DNA of 64,000 bases from Excoecaria cochinchinensis. Lineage: Eukaryota > Streptophyta > Magnoliopsida > Malpighiales > Euphorbiaceae. The stretch is taken from NCBI GenBank assembly GCA_947683425.1, contig CANTUQ010000031.1:2305001-2369000 (forward strand), given 5' to 3'. Made by a program: the position numbers and the translations under genes. Under the pieces are notes generated by a model. That model made no database searches. It worked only from the letters and a program-made list of their open reading frames with translations, and was not told the origin of the DNA. Of the stretch, positions 46,925 through 59,801 are shown piece after piece (position 1 is the first letter of the stretch; each line of letters begins with the position of its first letter).

Positions 46925-47541
46925 AGGCCCTTCCTGCCTGCCCTATTTTCTAAATTGTTTCTTCTTGTCCCACTTTGCACGATTTCTCACTATAGTATGG
47001 TTCATGTTTTGCTAGTGCCTTGCTAACATTATTGTCCTAGTCTTGTATTAGTAAATAGAGATGATGTTAGTGTTTTGATTCGTGTCTTTGGATAATTCAA
47101 AATATTGTAATTGTGAGTGAGTAGTTGAGCCTGAAGTGTCATAGTAGTGGATAAATAAGCATGCTTATAAAGGGATAGTGAGTACAGCTGCCAGTGTTGA
47201 CCCCGCTTCGGGTCTAGTGATTTCGGTTGACCTCCGTTATGGTCTTAGTGAAAATGTTTTGAGGCTTCGGTCTCCTGTGTAGTGTTCCCGTATCCACCAC
47301 CACTAAAATTCAGGCTATGGTTTAATGTGTTTGGCATTTTGCTTAGTGAAGTGTTATGACTATTGAGTGATTCCAGTTATTGTATTTGCTTTAAGCATGC
47401 TATTGTTAAGCTCTGTTTTCCTATAGTGATTATGATTCATGTGTCTCTGTTTATGTTACTTAGCGAACTCAGTCTATTAATGATTATTTATATACGTTTT
47501 TGCATATTATTACTGTATAGTGCTTTGTTATCTTTGTTCCT

Positions 47542-47569
47542 CCCCACTAAGTGTTATCGCTTAGCACGG
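47542..47569 (+). promoter_or_regulatory. CTAAG/CTTAG hairpin of LTR F
   Basis: ccccaCTAAGtgttatcgCTTAGcacgg, 0.31 kb from the LTR 3' end. The loop-side C of the stem is changed here. Confidence 0.55.
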
Positions 47570-47880
47570 GTTGTCTTCCCGTATGGGTGGTAGGTTTTTG
47601 GTCCTTGCTCGAGTCGTGCATCTGTAGGGTTGGCCACTAGGAGTAGAGTCTTGTTTTATTTGTACTTCTCCTGTATATCATTTTGGATATGTAAATATTG
47701 AATTCTTTTGGGTACAGTGATGTATGTATTTGATGATGTATAATTATATTTCTGATTATATGTTAAGATTATAAGATTTATTATTGTTATAGTATGCTTC
47801 CGTTGTGATGTATGAATGTTTTGAGTGAGTGTCGCAGTAGCACTCCGGTATCCTTCCAACGGGGGTATCGGGGTGTTACA

Positions 47881-48266
47881 TAATCAATAATGCAAACATG
47901 TCTAACATCATCTAATGTGGATTATTATGTGTCAAATGCTATGATTAAGTATGATGAACGAATGTGATTGACAAATGTGGGCTTGCTTGATAAGCCATAT
48001 GAATGTGTAAATTACAGTTTATACTATGTTGTTTTATGTATTATAATATGAATAGCATAAAGCTGGATCAAATGAACAAATAATCAGATTAATAATTTAG
48101 CCTGTAAGTCAAGTAGTGGATAGATAAGCATGCCTATAGGGTCTAAAGTGCTGTAGCCCAAAGCAATTGATTTCTGTTAATCGGCCCCGTTTAGGTCAGG
48201 GGTAATCCTGGGATAGGTTCCCCAAAAGTGAGTGATTGTGTATTTGATATTAAAGTATCTATGGAT
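47881..48266 (+). mobile_element. LTR E, middle segment
   Basis: Resumes after F with AGTGGATAGATAAGCATGCC (48114-48133) and ends at the TGGAT target duplication of element G. Confidence 0.75.
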
Positions 48267-51200
48267 TGTAACACCCCCATCGCCGTCCCCGTTGGAAGGA
48301 CGCCGATGGACGCGCTACCCGACGCTCACTCACACAGATATGCACATGTACAATGCGGAAGCATGCATTCATACATAACATACATACAGAAATACGGGTT
48401 AATTAAAAACTTACCTTACCTTGCGGCACAGACTGAACATGCAATCACTCACGCACATGCAGGCATTAAGCAAAAGCATACACGGAAGCATACATATAAC
48501 CATTCAACGGAAGCGTAATCGAAATAATAAAACAAAGGAATAACTAAACATAGAAACATACTAACTATTACATTCCCAAAAGAAAACTCAAGAATGAAAC
48601 GTAATTAATTACATATACAATACTACAGAATTACAAAAGCTGAAATACAGAAGCTGAACAAAATACAGAACTTCTAACTCCTACGTGGCCGACCTTGCAG
48701 AAGCGCAACTCGAACAGAACCAAACCTGCCACCTGCACGGAAAGGGAATCCGTGCTAAGCGATAAACGCTTAGTGGGGAGAACACACAAGAATATGGACG
48801 GCCATTCACAATGGTCGCCGAGGCATAACACATTCAAATGACAAATGCAGATATTCATAACAAATATGATCATGCTGGCATAGTAAAGGCATTCATTCGA
48901 TAACTCACAACCATAACATATACTCATATCCAGAATAGGCCAAATCAGACATAAAACAATACATGATACAAGTATCATCATGCAGAACTACATACTATAT
49001 TACATTCGTAAACCTACAATGGTAACAAATATCAGCATCTTACCGTGCGGAGTCACATAAGCTTTACACCTGCAATTGACATAACTAAGCACCCATGCAT
49101 GTACTGACAACCAAACCATCATGTTAAGAATACTAGCTAAACAACATACTTAGACATGCTAAACACACACACTAGTCAAAATCCATGGTACAAAATCCAA
49201 AGCATCATATTATCGCTGCTCAACTCTCATATACAAAGTATCAAGCGAAAACACTCTAATAACGGAGACTAAGGGCATAACCACATAGTATTACATTCAT
49301 ATCATCATCATGCAGAAAGTACAGTTAAACATCACATACTTACCGTCACAACTGCTTCGGTTCACATGCTTATAAATAACAAAACCTGTTTAAGTCACAT
49401 ACATAAATACTCTAGTCGAATCATATTCAAAGCATTCTGAAACTTATAACAAATCACATGACAAGTACGGATAATCATGTTAGATATAAAATCATGCTTA
49501 TTTAATACAGACATACATTCTGAAGCCCATAGTCACATTCATATACATATAAACTGATTTCTGAAATCCTTATCATGTTCAAACGGATATCACATTCTTA
49601 TAGTTATTTCAAAGTAACACAAACCAGTAAAGCACCTGCTGACTCACAATAGTGGATAACGAGTGTACTGATTAGTACCTTACGGGTACAAGTCGGCCAA
49701 AGGGTACCTTACGGGTACGAATCGAAAACCATTTATTTTGTCACAAAAGCATTTTACTGATGGGGGATCTTAACCCGATCCAAATACATTAAAAAGGATC
49801 ACGAGGATCCGTACTGATGGGGGGTTCGCGAGGAACCAGCCGGGGGACCTGATCGGGGTCCAAACGTTCAAAGGGCGCTGCAGCTACTGAAGACTCTATT
49901 AGGCATGCCTAACTATCCACTAGACTGACTCTCGCAGGTCATGCATAAAATCATTCACATTACGAATCACACAACGCATAAATATATATACACATCAGGC
50001 ATAAACCAGAGTCTAATAGACATATAAATATGCTCATAAGTTGGTTATATCTCATACAATTCGCATTGCAAAACATATTACAGTCCATACACTTTAACAT
50101 TAACCAATGTTCTAAAGCATGCCAAGAATCAGGTATATAAGCACTACCATGCCAATGATTATCAATACAAAATCTTAATCATGCATTAGGTGTAGATACT
50201 AAGCATAAATCATGCATAGTCCAAATTACATTTAAACATAACACATTGAGTTCAAAGGCTAAAGCATAGTAATGCATTCAGACATTAACCATATTATTCA
50301 AATAAATATAGCATTGCATAATATCAATCATACTTCATTCAAGTCATATTCTGAAGCATGCAATAGGTAAATCAATCACATTTTAGCATTACTCAAATTA
50401 CTAAAGCATATCAGGAACACATGTGGAATCATAATATGCCAATGATCAATAACGTATAATCTGAATCATGGAATGATACAATGCTTTTAAACATGGCATG
50501 TTATTCTAGATAAGAATCCGATCAAAGACAGGCATAACATAATGCTAAACACAACTAAAATAGGCTAACCAATCAGATAAGTAAGATAAGATAGCACACA
50601 GTAGAGGAAAAAGCCATAAAAGCCTTTGAAAGTCATTTTATAATAAAACCAGTCACGGGGGAACAAATCAAAACAGAAAAGGTCATACAAAGTCATACAA
50701 GAGTACATAAAGGTATGACAAAAGTAATACAGTAGTATATCACCATACAGAAGAGATAGGAAACTCATTTTGGTTAAAACTGGGCAAAATCGAAAAAAGG
50801 AGCTAAAGAGGGGTCGGTCACGAGTCGTGTCACGACTCGTGACGTGACCTAGTGTCACGTCTCGTGACCTGCTAGAGAGTCACGGGACGTGACTCTATGT
50901 CACGCCTGGCCTTCATAAGAGTCACGCCGTGACTCTAAGTCACGAGGCGTGACTTTCCTCTCACAGGGAGAGAGGCAGTCACGCTTCGCGACTGGAGTCA
51001 CGCCTTGCCCTTCACATAAGTCACGTCGTGACTCTAAGTCACGAGACGTGACTTGCCTCTCACAAGGCAGTCACGCTTCGCGACTAAGGGTCACGCCTCA
51101 CGACTTCGTCCAGCCCGCCGAGAAGTCACGCGTTGTGACTGGGAGGCAGAGTCACGTGGCGTGACTGAGAGTCACGCCTCGTGACTTGTCTCTCTCAGGG

Positions 51201-52269
51201 AAATCACGACACACTGGAAATGGAAAATTATACAGAAACGCGATTTCCCATTTCCAGCTTACCCAGAATTCAAAGAACTCGATAAAATCATTTTCAATCT
51301 GATTCAAAACACATCCAAACTCATCTTACCTTACAGTCGATCTTCTAAACATCATAAACAAGATAATTGCAATTAATTCCACAATCAAAATCATGCATAA
51401 ACCCATTCAAGAATATAAACCCTAAAAGTTACAGTAGGTTCAAAACACAAACTCAGAACTTCCAAATCAATACTTGTCATGCATTACTAACACATCTACT
51501 CACTTAATCATGCATGTACACATTCTAAAACACACCAAATTCCAGAAATTAGACCATGTAAACACATTATAAGTCTAGTGAGAAAATAGGGCAGAGACAT
51601 TTAGCTGAGATTGAAGAACAGAGAAGTTCAAACATTGCATGCATTCAAAATGCTCCCAAACCTGGAAATGACGATCCAAAAATCACACTTCAAGATCAGT
51701 CCTCAATCCTTTCCTTGCCTTTACTTTGCTTCTTACAATCCAAGGCTTGCACAAACAAGAAACCCACAAAGTCTTAGCCAAACCCTAACTGAAGTAAAAC
51801 CAGGAAGAAGAAACACAGCACGTAACAAATCTTAAACCAACTCACCTCTTCAAACAAAGAACAATCAAAGCCAAGCACAACCCAAGCCAAATGAGAAAGA
51901 AAGGAAAAAGCAGAGAAAGGAGAAGAGAAGAAGAAGAAGAAGCGTGAGAGGAGGGGACGGGAAAGCAATCTGTATTCCCTCTCTCTCTCTCTTTCTTTTC
52001 TTCTTTTCTTCTTTCGATGCCTACCTAACAGTCCACTTGGCAGCACTCAATTGGACCCCAAACTCCACTTAAACTTTCCAACCATTAGTGCTCTTTAGTC
52101 CTTTGACAAATTACACTTCACTCACTTACACAATTCTTTCTTACAAACTTAATTATCTTTTCAATTAGGTCCTTAACACTCCAACTTTCTCAAGCACAAA
52201 TTACCGAAATACCCTTCCGATCCCGACTTAGCATGCATAATCCGACCAGGGCTATTTTAGGGTGTGACA
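48267..52269 (-). repeat. 3' LTR of element G
   Basis: 4003 bp, TGTCACACCC...GGGGGTGTTACA on the minus strand. Contains the hairpin at 48750-48779, TACCTTACGGGTAC words at 49675-49720, GTTATCCACT/AGTGGATA arms (49652 and 49913), the dyad array 50817-51200 and GGTGAGT at 51840-51846. The 116-residue frames repeated in both LTRs are not genes. Confidence 0.95.
50817..51200. repeat. GTCACGAGTCGTGAC-type dyad array, left LTR of G
   Basis: About 20 short inverted words such as GTCACGACTCGTGAC, GTCACGAGACGTGAC and AGTCACGCCGTGACT. Compared with the right LTR, about 25 bp is missing near 50840 between two copies of 'gtcacgactcgtgac'. Confidence 0.9.
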
Positions 52270-52290
52270 ACTCTTCCCTCCTAAAAGAAT
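52270..52290 (-). promoter_or_regulatory. PPT of element G
   Basis: On the minus strand aaaggagggaag-type purines (ttttaggagggaagagt) run directly into TGTCACACC. Same context as the PPT at 2621. Confidence 0.85.
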
Positions 52291-52394
52291 TTCGTCCTCG
52301 AAATTCACAGTGAAACACTTACATCCAAATAACCCAAGCAAACAAAACTTTCTTAAACAAAAGCTTGCAATGTAACTTACCAGAAGAACCTGCG

Positions 52395-52928
52395 GTCTCC
52401 TTCGAATCCTTGCTACGCTACAAACTCTGTAGGCACTCGAGAAGATCTGAGCAAATCCTCCACTTCCTTTCTAGCTTGCCCAGCTAGACTCTCACTCATC
52501 TTCTTAGGACAATCTGCAATCCGGTGTTACATACTGCCACACCTGAAACAAGCACCTGAGAGCTTCCGACATGGGCCACGATGTCGCTTCTAGCAGTGCT
52601 GACATACAGACGATACCCACTTCTTACACTTGTTCCCATGTTGCTTCTGACATTGTTGACACAACGAAGGTTCTCGAACCCTTTTTCCTGCTGGCACTTC
52701 ACTAATCGGTCCTTTCCTCTTCTGAGGAACATGCCGCACAACTTCTTGAGAAGCACGAGGAGCAGTCAGCCTATCCAAAATCCGAATCAATCCTTGTACT
52801 AAAGCCCTATCTTCCAAAACACGACCAGAATCTTCAACTGGAGGATGCTCGGAAACATCCTGATCAGCACTAACTCGATTCACACTTTCTGTTGTCTCGC
52901 CCACATTCTCACTAGGATCAGACTCCAT
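52395..52928 (-). pseudogene. Zinc-knuckle gag fragment of element G
   Basis: Starts at ATG 52928 (MESDPSENVGETTESVNR). A low-complexity acidic segment leads to a basic KRKGPISEVPAGKRVREP stretch and three cysteine/histidine knuckles: CQQCQKQHGNKC, CQHC-stop-KRHRGPC and CFRCGSM-stop-HRIADC. Two in-frame stops (about 52588 and 52528) fall inside the second and third knuckles. After them comes KKMSESLAGQARKEVEDLL. The capsid domain and all of pol are absent. If a related intact copy exists, the product would be a nucleic-acid-binding protein without capsid. Confidence 0.75.
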
Positions 52929-53035
52929 CTAGACATGACACAAAATAAGACGCATCTGCATTAGGCCACGACACAAAACCGACTCTCATGCAAAGACTCA
53001 ACACATAACAAACAACACACCCAGAACCATCAAAC

Positions 53036-53051
53036 CTGGGCTCTGATACCA
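53036..53051 (-). promoter_or_regulatory. Primer-binding site, initiator tRNA-Met
   Basis: Minus strand TGGTATCAGAGCC, complementary to the 3' end of plant initiator tRNA-Met, five bases inside the 5' LTR. Confidence 0.9.
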
Positions 53052-53056
53052 CTAAC

Positions 53057-56000
53057 TGTAACACCCCCATCGCCGTCCCCGTTGGAAGGACGCCGATGGA
53101 CGTGCTACCCGACGCTCACTCACACAGATATGCACATGTACAATGCGGAAGCATGCATTCATACATAACATACATACAGAAATACGGGTTAATTAAAAAC
53201 TTACCTTACCTTGCGGCACAGACTGAACATGCAATCACTCACGCACATGCAGGCATTAAGCAAAAGCATACACGGAAGCATACATATAACCATTCAACGG
53301 AAGCGTAATCGAAATAATAAAACAAAGGAATAACTAAACATAGAAACATACTAACTATTACATTCCCAAAAGAAAACTCAAGAATGAAACGTAATTAATT
53401 ACATATACAATACTACAGAATTACAAAAGCTGAAATACAGAAGCTGAACAAAATACAGAACTTCTAACTCCTACGTGGCCGACCTTGCAGAAGCGCGACT
53501 CGAACAGAACCAAACCTGCCACCTGCACGGAAAGGGAATCCGTGCTAAGCGATAAACGCTTAGTGGGGAGAACACACAAGAATATGGACGGCCATTCACA
53601 ATGGTCGCCGAGGCATAACACATTCAAATGACAAATGCAGATATTCATAACAAATATGATCATGCTGGCATAGTAAAGGCATTCATTCGATAACTCACAA
53701 CCATAACATATACTCATATCCAGAATAGGCCAAATCAGACATAAAACAATACACGATACAAGTATCATCATGCAGAACTACATACTATATTACATTCGTA
53801 AACCTACAATGGTAACAAATATCAGCATCTTACCGTGCGGAGTCACATAAGCTTTACACCTGCAATTGACATAACTAAGCACCCATGCATGTACTGACAA
53901 CCAAACCATCATGTTAAGAATACTAGCTAAACAACATACTTAGACATGCTAAACACACACACTAGTCAAAATCCATGGTACAAAATCCAAAGCATCATAT
54001 TATCGCTGCGCAACTCTCATATACAAAGTATCAAGTGAAAACACTCTAATAACGGAGACTGGGGGCATAACCACTTAGTATTACATTCATATCATCATCA
54101 TGAAGAAAGTACAGTTAAACATCACATACTTACCGTCACAACTGCTTCGGTTCACATGCTTATAAATAACAAAACCTGTTTAAGTCACATACATAAATAC
54201 TCTAGTCGAATCATATTCAAAGCATTCCGAAACTTATAACAAATCACATGACAAGTACGGATAATCATGATAGATATAAACTCATGCTTATTTAATACAG
54301 ACATACATTCTGAAGCCCATAGTCACATTCATATACATATAAACTGATTTCTGAAATCCTTATCATGTTCAAACGAATATCACATTCTTATAGTTATTTC
54401 AAAGTAACACAAACCAGTAAAGCACCTGCTGACTCACAATAGTGGATAACGAGTGTACTGATTAGTACCTTACGGGTACAAGTCGGCCAAAGGGTACCTT
54501 ACGGGTACGAATCGAAAACCATTTATTTTGTCACAAAAGCATTTTACTGATGGGGGATCTTAACCCGATCCAAATACATTAAAAAGGATCACGAGGATCC
54601 GTACTGATGGGGGGTTCGCGAGGAACCAGCCGGGGGACCTGATCGGGGTCCAAACGTTCAAAGGGCGCTGCAGCTACTGAAGACTCTATTAGGCATGCCT
54701 AACTATCCACTAGACTGACTCTCGCAGGTCATGCATAAAATCATTCACATTACGAATCGCACAACGCATAAATATATATACACATCAGGCATAAACCAGA
54801 GTCCAATAAACATATAAATATGCTCATAAGTTGGTTATATCTCATACAATTCGCATTGCAAAACATATTACAGTCCATACACTTTAACATTAACCAATGT
54901 TCTAAAGCATGCCAAGAATCAGGTATATAAGCACTACCATGCCAATGATTATCAATACAAAATCTTAATCATGCATTAGGTGTAGATACTAAGCATAAAT
55001 CATGCATAGTCCAAATTACATTTAAACATAACACATTGAGTTCAAAGGCTAAAGCATAGTAATGCATTCAGACATTAACCATATTATTCAAATAAATATA
55101 GCATAGCATAATATCAATCATACTTCATTCAAGTCATATTCTGAAGCATGCAATAGGTAAATCAATCACATTTTAGCATTACTCAAATTACTAAAGCATA
55201 TCAGGAACACATGTGGAATCATAATATGCCAATGATCAATAACGTATAATCTGAATCATGGAATGATACAATGCTTTTAAACATGGCATGTTATTCTAGA
55301 TAAGAATCCGATCAAAGACAGGCATAACATAATGCTAAACACAACTAAAATAGGCTAACAAATCAGATAAGTAAGATAAGATAGCACACAGTAGAGGAAA
55401 AAGCCATAAAAGCCTTTGAAAGTCATTTTATAATAAAACCAGTCACGGGGGAACAAATCAAAACAGAAAAGGTCATACAAAGTCATACAAGAGTACATAA
55501 AGGTATGACAAAAGTAATACAGTAGTATATCACCATACAGAAGAGATAGGAAACTCATTTTGGTTAAAACTAGGCAAAATCGAAAAAAGGAGCTAAAGAG
55601 GGGTCGGTCACGAGTCGTGTCACGACTCGTGACTGACCTCAAAGGGGTCACGAGACGTGACCTAGTGTCACGTCTCGTGACCTGCTAGAGAGTCACGGGA
55701 CGTGACTCTATGTCACGCCTGGCCTTCATAAGAGTCACGCCGTGACTCTAAGTCACGAGGCGTGACTTTCCTCTCACAGGGAGAGAGGCAGTCACGCTTC
55801 GCGACTGGAGTCACGCCTTGCCCTTCACATAAGTCACGTCGTGACTCTAAGTCACGAGACGTGACTTGCCTCTCACAAGGCAGTCACGCTTTGCGACTAA
55901 GGGTCACGCCTCACGACTTCGTCCAGCCCGCCGAGAAGTCACGCGTTGTGACTGGGAGGTAGAGTCACGTGGCGTGACTGAGAGTCACGCCTCGTGACTT

Positions 56001-57090
56001 GTCTCTCTCAGGGAAATCACGACACACTGGAAATGGAAAATTATACAGAAACACGATTTCCCATTTCCAGCTTACCCAGAATTCAAAGAACTCGATAAAA
56101 TCATTTGCAATCTGATTCAAAACACATCCAAACTCATCTTACCTTACAGTCGATCTTCTAAACATCATAAACAAGATAATTGCAATTAATTCCACAATCA
56201 AACAATCAAAATCATGCATAAACCCATTCAAGAATATAAACCCTAAAAGTTACAGTAGGTTCAAAATACAAACTCAGAACTTCCAAATCAATACTTGTCA
56301 TGCATTACTAACACATCTACTCACTTAATCATGCATGTACACATTCTAAAACACAAAATTCCAGAAATTAGACCATGTAAACACATTATAAGTCTAGTGA
56401 GAAAATAGGGCAGAGACATTCAGCTGAGATTGAAGAACAGAGGAGTTCAAACATTGCATGCATTCAAAATGCTCCCAAACCTGGAAATGACGATCCAAAA
56501 ATCACACTTCAAGATCAGTCCTCAATCCTTTCCTTGCCTTTACTTTGCTTCTTACAATCCAAGGCTTGCACAAACAAGAAACCCACAAAGTCTTAGCCAA
56601 ACCCTAACTGAAGTAAAACCAGGAAGAAGAAACACAGCACGTAATAAATCTTAAACCAACTCACCTCTTCAAACAAAGAACAATCCAAGCCAAGCACAAC
56701 CCAAGCCAAATGAGAAAGAAAGGAAAAAGCAGAGAAAGGAGAAGAGAAGAAGAAGAAGAAGCGTGAGAGGAGGGGACGGGAAAGCAATCTGTATTCCCTC
56801 TCTCTCTCTCTCTTTCTTTTCTTCTTTTCTTTTTTCAATGCCTACCTAACAGTCCACTTGGCAGCACTCAATTGGACCCCAAACTCCACTTAAACTTTCC
56901 AACCATTAGTGCTCTTTAGTCCTTTGACAAATTACACTTCACTCACTTACACAATTCTTTCTTACAAACTTAATTATCTTTTCAATTAGGTCCTTAACAC
57001 TCCAACTTTCTCAAGCACAAATTACCGAAATACCCTTCCGATCCCGACTTAGCATGCATAATCCGACCAGGGCTATTTTGGGGTGTGACA
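53057..57090 (-). repeat. 5' LTR of element G
   Basis: 4034 bp, nearly identical to 48267-52269. Hairpin at 53540-53569, dyad array 55610-56010, GGTGAGT at 56659-56665, a (CT)n run near 56800. Confidence 0.95.
55610..56010. repeat. GTCACGAGTCGTGAC-type dyad array, right LTR of G
   Basis: Same array as 50817-51200 but with one more module ('ctgacctcaaaggggtcac'). Confidence 0.9.
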
Positions 57091-57452
57091 TGGATACTAA
57101 TGCGATGTTAAGGTATCTACGGATACTAATGCGACTGATTATTAGGTACCTACGGGTACTAATACGATTGATTATTAGGTAACTACGGGTACTAATGCGA
57201 TTGATTATTAGGTACCTATGGGTACTAATACAATTGACTATTGGGTACCTACGGGTACTAATGCAATTGACTATTGGGTATCTACGGATACTGGTTTAAA
57301 GGTATCTTTGGATATCAGAGTGATAACCCGTTATCCACCACTATAGAAGTGCAGGTAAATTAGGAAATTGCTAATAAACATATGAACAATTGTCAGCTTT
57401 GTGTATTTAGTGAATTTGTGAGTGTATAAATGTGATAGGTTAAGGTGTAAGT
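57091..57452 (+). mobile_element. LTR E, third segment with 33-bp tandem repeat
   Basis: 57091-57300 holds about six units of 'aggtacctacgggtacta' plus 'atgcgattgattatt'; each has GGTACC / GGGTAC inverted words. Then GTTATCCACCACTA (57329 on). LTR H starts at 57453. Confidence 0.75.
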
Positions 57453-58498
57453 TGTAACATCCCAAAAATGGCCTAGTTGAAATGGTATGTTCAGTTGGAT
57501 ATTTAAAGGGGTAATTTGGTAATTGATAAATGAATTGGGATTTAATTAAGGATTTATAAGAGTTTATTGAGGATAACTTGGTATTTATGTAAGTGAAGTG
57601 AGGGCAAAAAGGTAAAGACAAGGTAATGGAATTAGAGGTCCAATAAAATTGTGACATGTGGCTTGGTAGGTGAGTGCATTAATGGAGATTTGAAAGGAAG
57701 AAGAGAGAGGGAGAGCAGGAATTGGTTTGATTCCCGTGGAAGCCATTAGTTGCTCCTCTATCTTGTACTCTCACGTTCTCTCACTTCCTCACTTCTCCAT
57801 TTCTGCCCTCAAGCTTTGCATGTACTGTTCTTTAAGTTGAGCTAGGGTTTTCAGATAGAATTGTTCCAAGAGGTAAGTGGCTAGGTTTATGTGGCTTGAA
57901 TCTTCTTCTTCTCCTTCTTATTCCATTCGGTTTTATGATGGGTTATATGGTTTGATTCATGGGTTAACTGAGCTATTGTTTTGGTTAGATTGTGCAAGAA
58001 TCTGAAGAGAGAAGAAAGAGCAAAGGAAAGGGAAAAGTAGTATCTTGAAGGTTGTGGGTTGAAGCTCCATTTCCAAGTATGGGAGCTTTGTGTTTGGCTG
58101 TGTACATTTGGAAATGTTTATCCATTTCTCTTCAGATCTTGGTGTTATATGAGAATATCTGTCATTTATGTGTTTTGGGTACATGAAAAGGCATGAGTAT
58201 AATAGATTTGTGTATATTATTTGAGATAGAAGAGTTATAATGCTTTGCATGTCAATTTTAAAGAGCATGTACATAAACATGAGATGGATTTTCTAGGTTT
58301 TTGCAACCTCAGTATATGTTGATTTGATGTGTATTAATATTGTGTAAATTGAGTGGATATTGTTATAAGCATGTTTTGGAGGCACTGGAGGTAAGATTTT
58401 GCATGATTTTTCATGATACATGGTTTTGGGAAAAGATGGGATTTTGATTTTCCAGGCTCTATTTTCCAGCATTTGGCTGAGAAAAGGAAAACATGCTT

Positions 58499-58923
58499 CT
58501 ATCGCGAGCTCGATGCTCGTCGCGAGCGCGACAGAAGCAAGTCTTCCTTTCCCTCGCAGTAGACTGATCGGCTTGTTATCCTTCACAACACGTGAAGTAT
58601 CTTCACGAGTCATGAAGAACGGCCCGCTCTGTAAGGGGTTCTTCAAGACACGTGAAGTAGCTTCACGAGTCATGAAGAAGAAGAAGAGACCGCTCGGTTT
58701 GGCCGCTTGGCATATCCCGTTCAGCTCGACAGTCTTCACAACACGTGAGGTATCTTTACGAGTCGTAAAGATAGCCGATCGGGAGAGGGAGTCACTCGGT
58801 GTGGAAGCTCGCTCAGCAAGAAGTGCCCCGCTCGGCAGCCATGCACGTCTCGGCTGATGATGCACGACTCGACTGTTGGGAGTACGACTCGTGCTTCCCA
58901 GGCTACTGTCGCGAGCGCGACAG
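58499..58923 (+). repeat. Mixed dyad cluster of LTR H
   Basis: A bipartite TCGCGAG motif (58499-58534), three TTCACGAGTCATGAAG / ACACGTGAAG pairs (58580-58785), and the single CTGTCGCGAGCGCGACAG at 58906-58923. Two dyad words co-occur in one LTR. Confidence 0.85.
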
Positions 58924-59774
58924 TGACCCTTATGCCTGCTTACCTATTTTTCGAAAATGATCTTTCAAGCTTCTTTTACATGGGTTTTTACTACGTGACA
59001 CATGATTTGTCTTACATATGTACTATTAAATGATAAATTACATGTTCTTAATAACATCTGTATATGATTTTTTTGTCTTCAAAATTAATCAACATACATG
59101 TATACATGAAATTATATGATTATACTTGATTGTATTCTCTGTTACATGATTATAATACTAGAACATGATTGAGTTATTATTTGAGCCTGATAGTCATAGT
59201 AGTGGATAGATAAGAGCTTATCGAGTGTGAGTATATATTACAAGTTATATGTTGACCCCGTTTGGGTTTATATGATTTGAGACTTTGATCTCGGGTATAC
59301 CTTCGGGTATACATGTTTACACATGATTCGAGACTCATGTCTCTATATGCTTGGATACTATGTCCTATCAGTATCATTAGTACCTATATCCACTAGTTAG
59401 TGAGTAATCAGGCTACTACATGAGGCTATTACATGAGATAATTATATATGATTTTGTTATATGCTCTATAGGAATATGGAAATGGGTATATGTACATGCG
59501 ATATGATAAGATATGATACTTGTAGTTGGATATGAATGGCTAAATGTTTATATTGTGAAGATGCATATGAATATTGATTACTTGGATTTAAATGATTAAC
59601 CCCCCTATCTTGTGAATACGCATATGATGAATAAGCAATGGTTACATTCCTATATGCATGTGTGTGATAAATACTTGTTATAAGCATGAGTAGTATATAT
59701 TTTCAAGCTTTATCGCTTTGATTAGCTTATATATGTTGTTATTGCAATTATATGTATATGCATGTTTTATTCCT

Positions 59775-59801
59775 CCCCACTAAGCATTATCGCTTAGCAC
59801 G
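59775..59801 (+). promoter_or_regulatory. CTAAGC/GCTTAG hairpin of LTR H
   Basis: ccccaCTAAGCattatcGCTTAGcacg. Confidence 0.6.

Larger units (their letters stand above)
45591..47880 (+). mobile_element. Solo LTR F (2290 bp), TSD TAATC
   Basis: TGTAACGACCC...GGGGTGTTACA with TAATC at 45586-45590 and 47881-47885. Contains two GACAC(A/T)TGGC boxes at 45783-45820, GGTAAGT at 46035, dyads at 46613-46924, AGTGGATA and TATCCACC arms at 47145 and 47291, and a hairpin at 47542. Short for the family. Inserted in LTR E. Confidence 0.92.
48267..57090 (-). mobile_element. Complete non-autonomous element G, TSD TGGAT
   Basis: Two long LTRs (48267-52269, 4003 bp; 53057-57090, 4034 bp) enclose 787 bp. TGGAT flanks both ends (48262-48266 and 57091-57095). 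On the minus strand the order is 5' LTR, iMet PBS, zinc-knuckle gag fragment, PPT, 3' LTR. LTRs differ at roughly two to three dozen places by eye plus a few indels, under about 1 percent, so the insertion is young. It lacks capsid, protease, RT, RNase H and integrase and must have been moved by proteins of another element. Tekay/Del-like by PBS and PPT context. Confidence 0.95.

Noticed and set aside
48631..53771. A 116-codon minus-strand frame present twice (48631-48981 and 53421-53771)
   Set aside because: The two copies are in the twin LTRs of element G, so conservation is due to recent duplication; no family resemblance and it spans LTR landmarks.
58293..58865. 190-codon minus-strand frame and its plus-strand mirror over the dyad cluster of LTR H
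   Set aside because: Inverted repeats without stops open frames on both strands; the repeated TTREVSSRV-like strings come from the dyads themselves.
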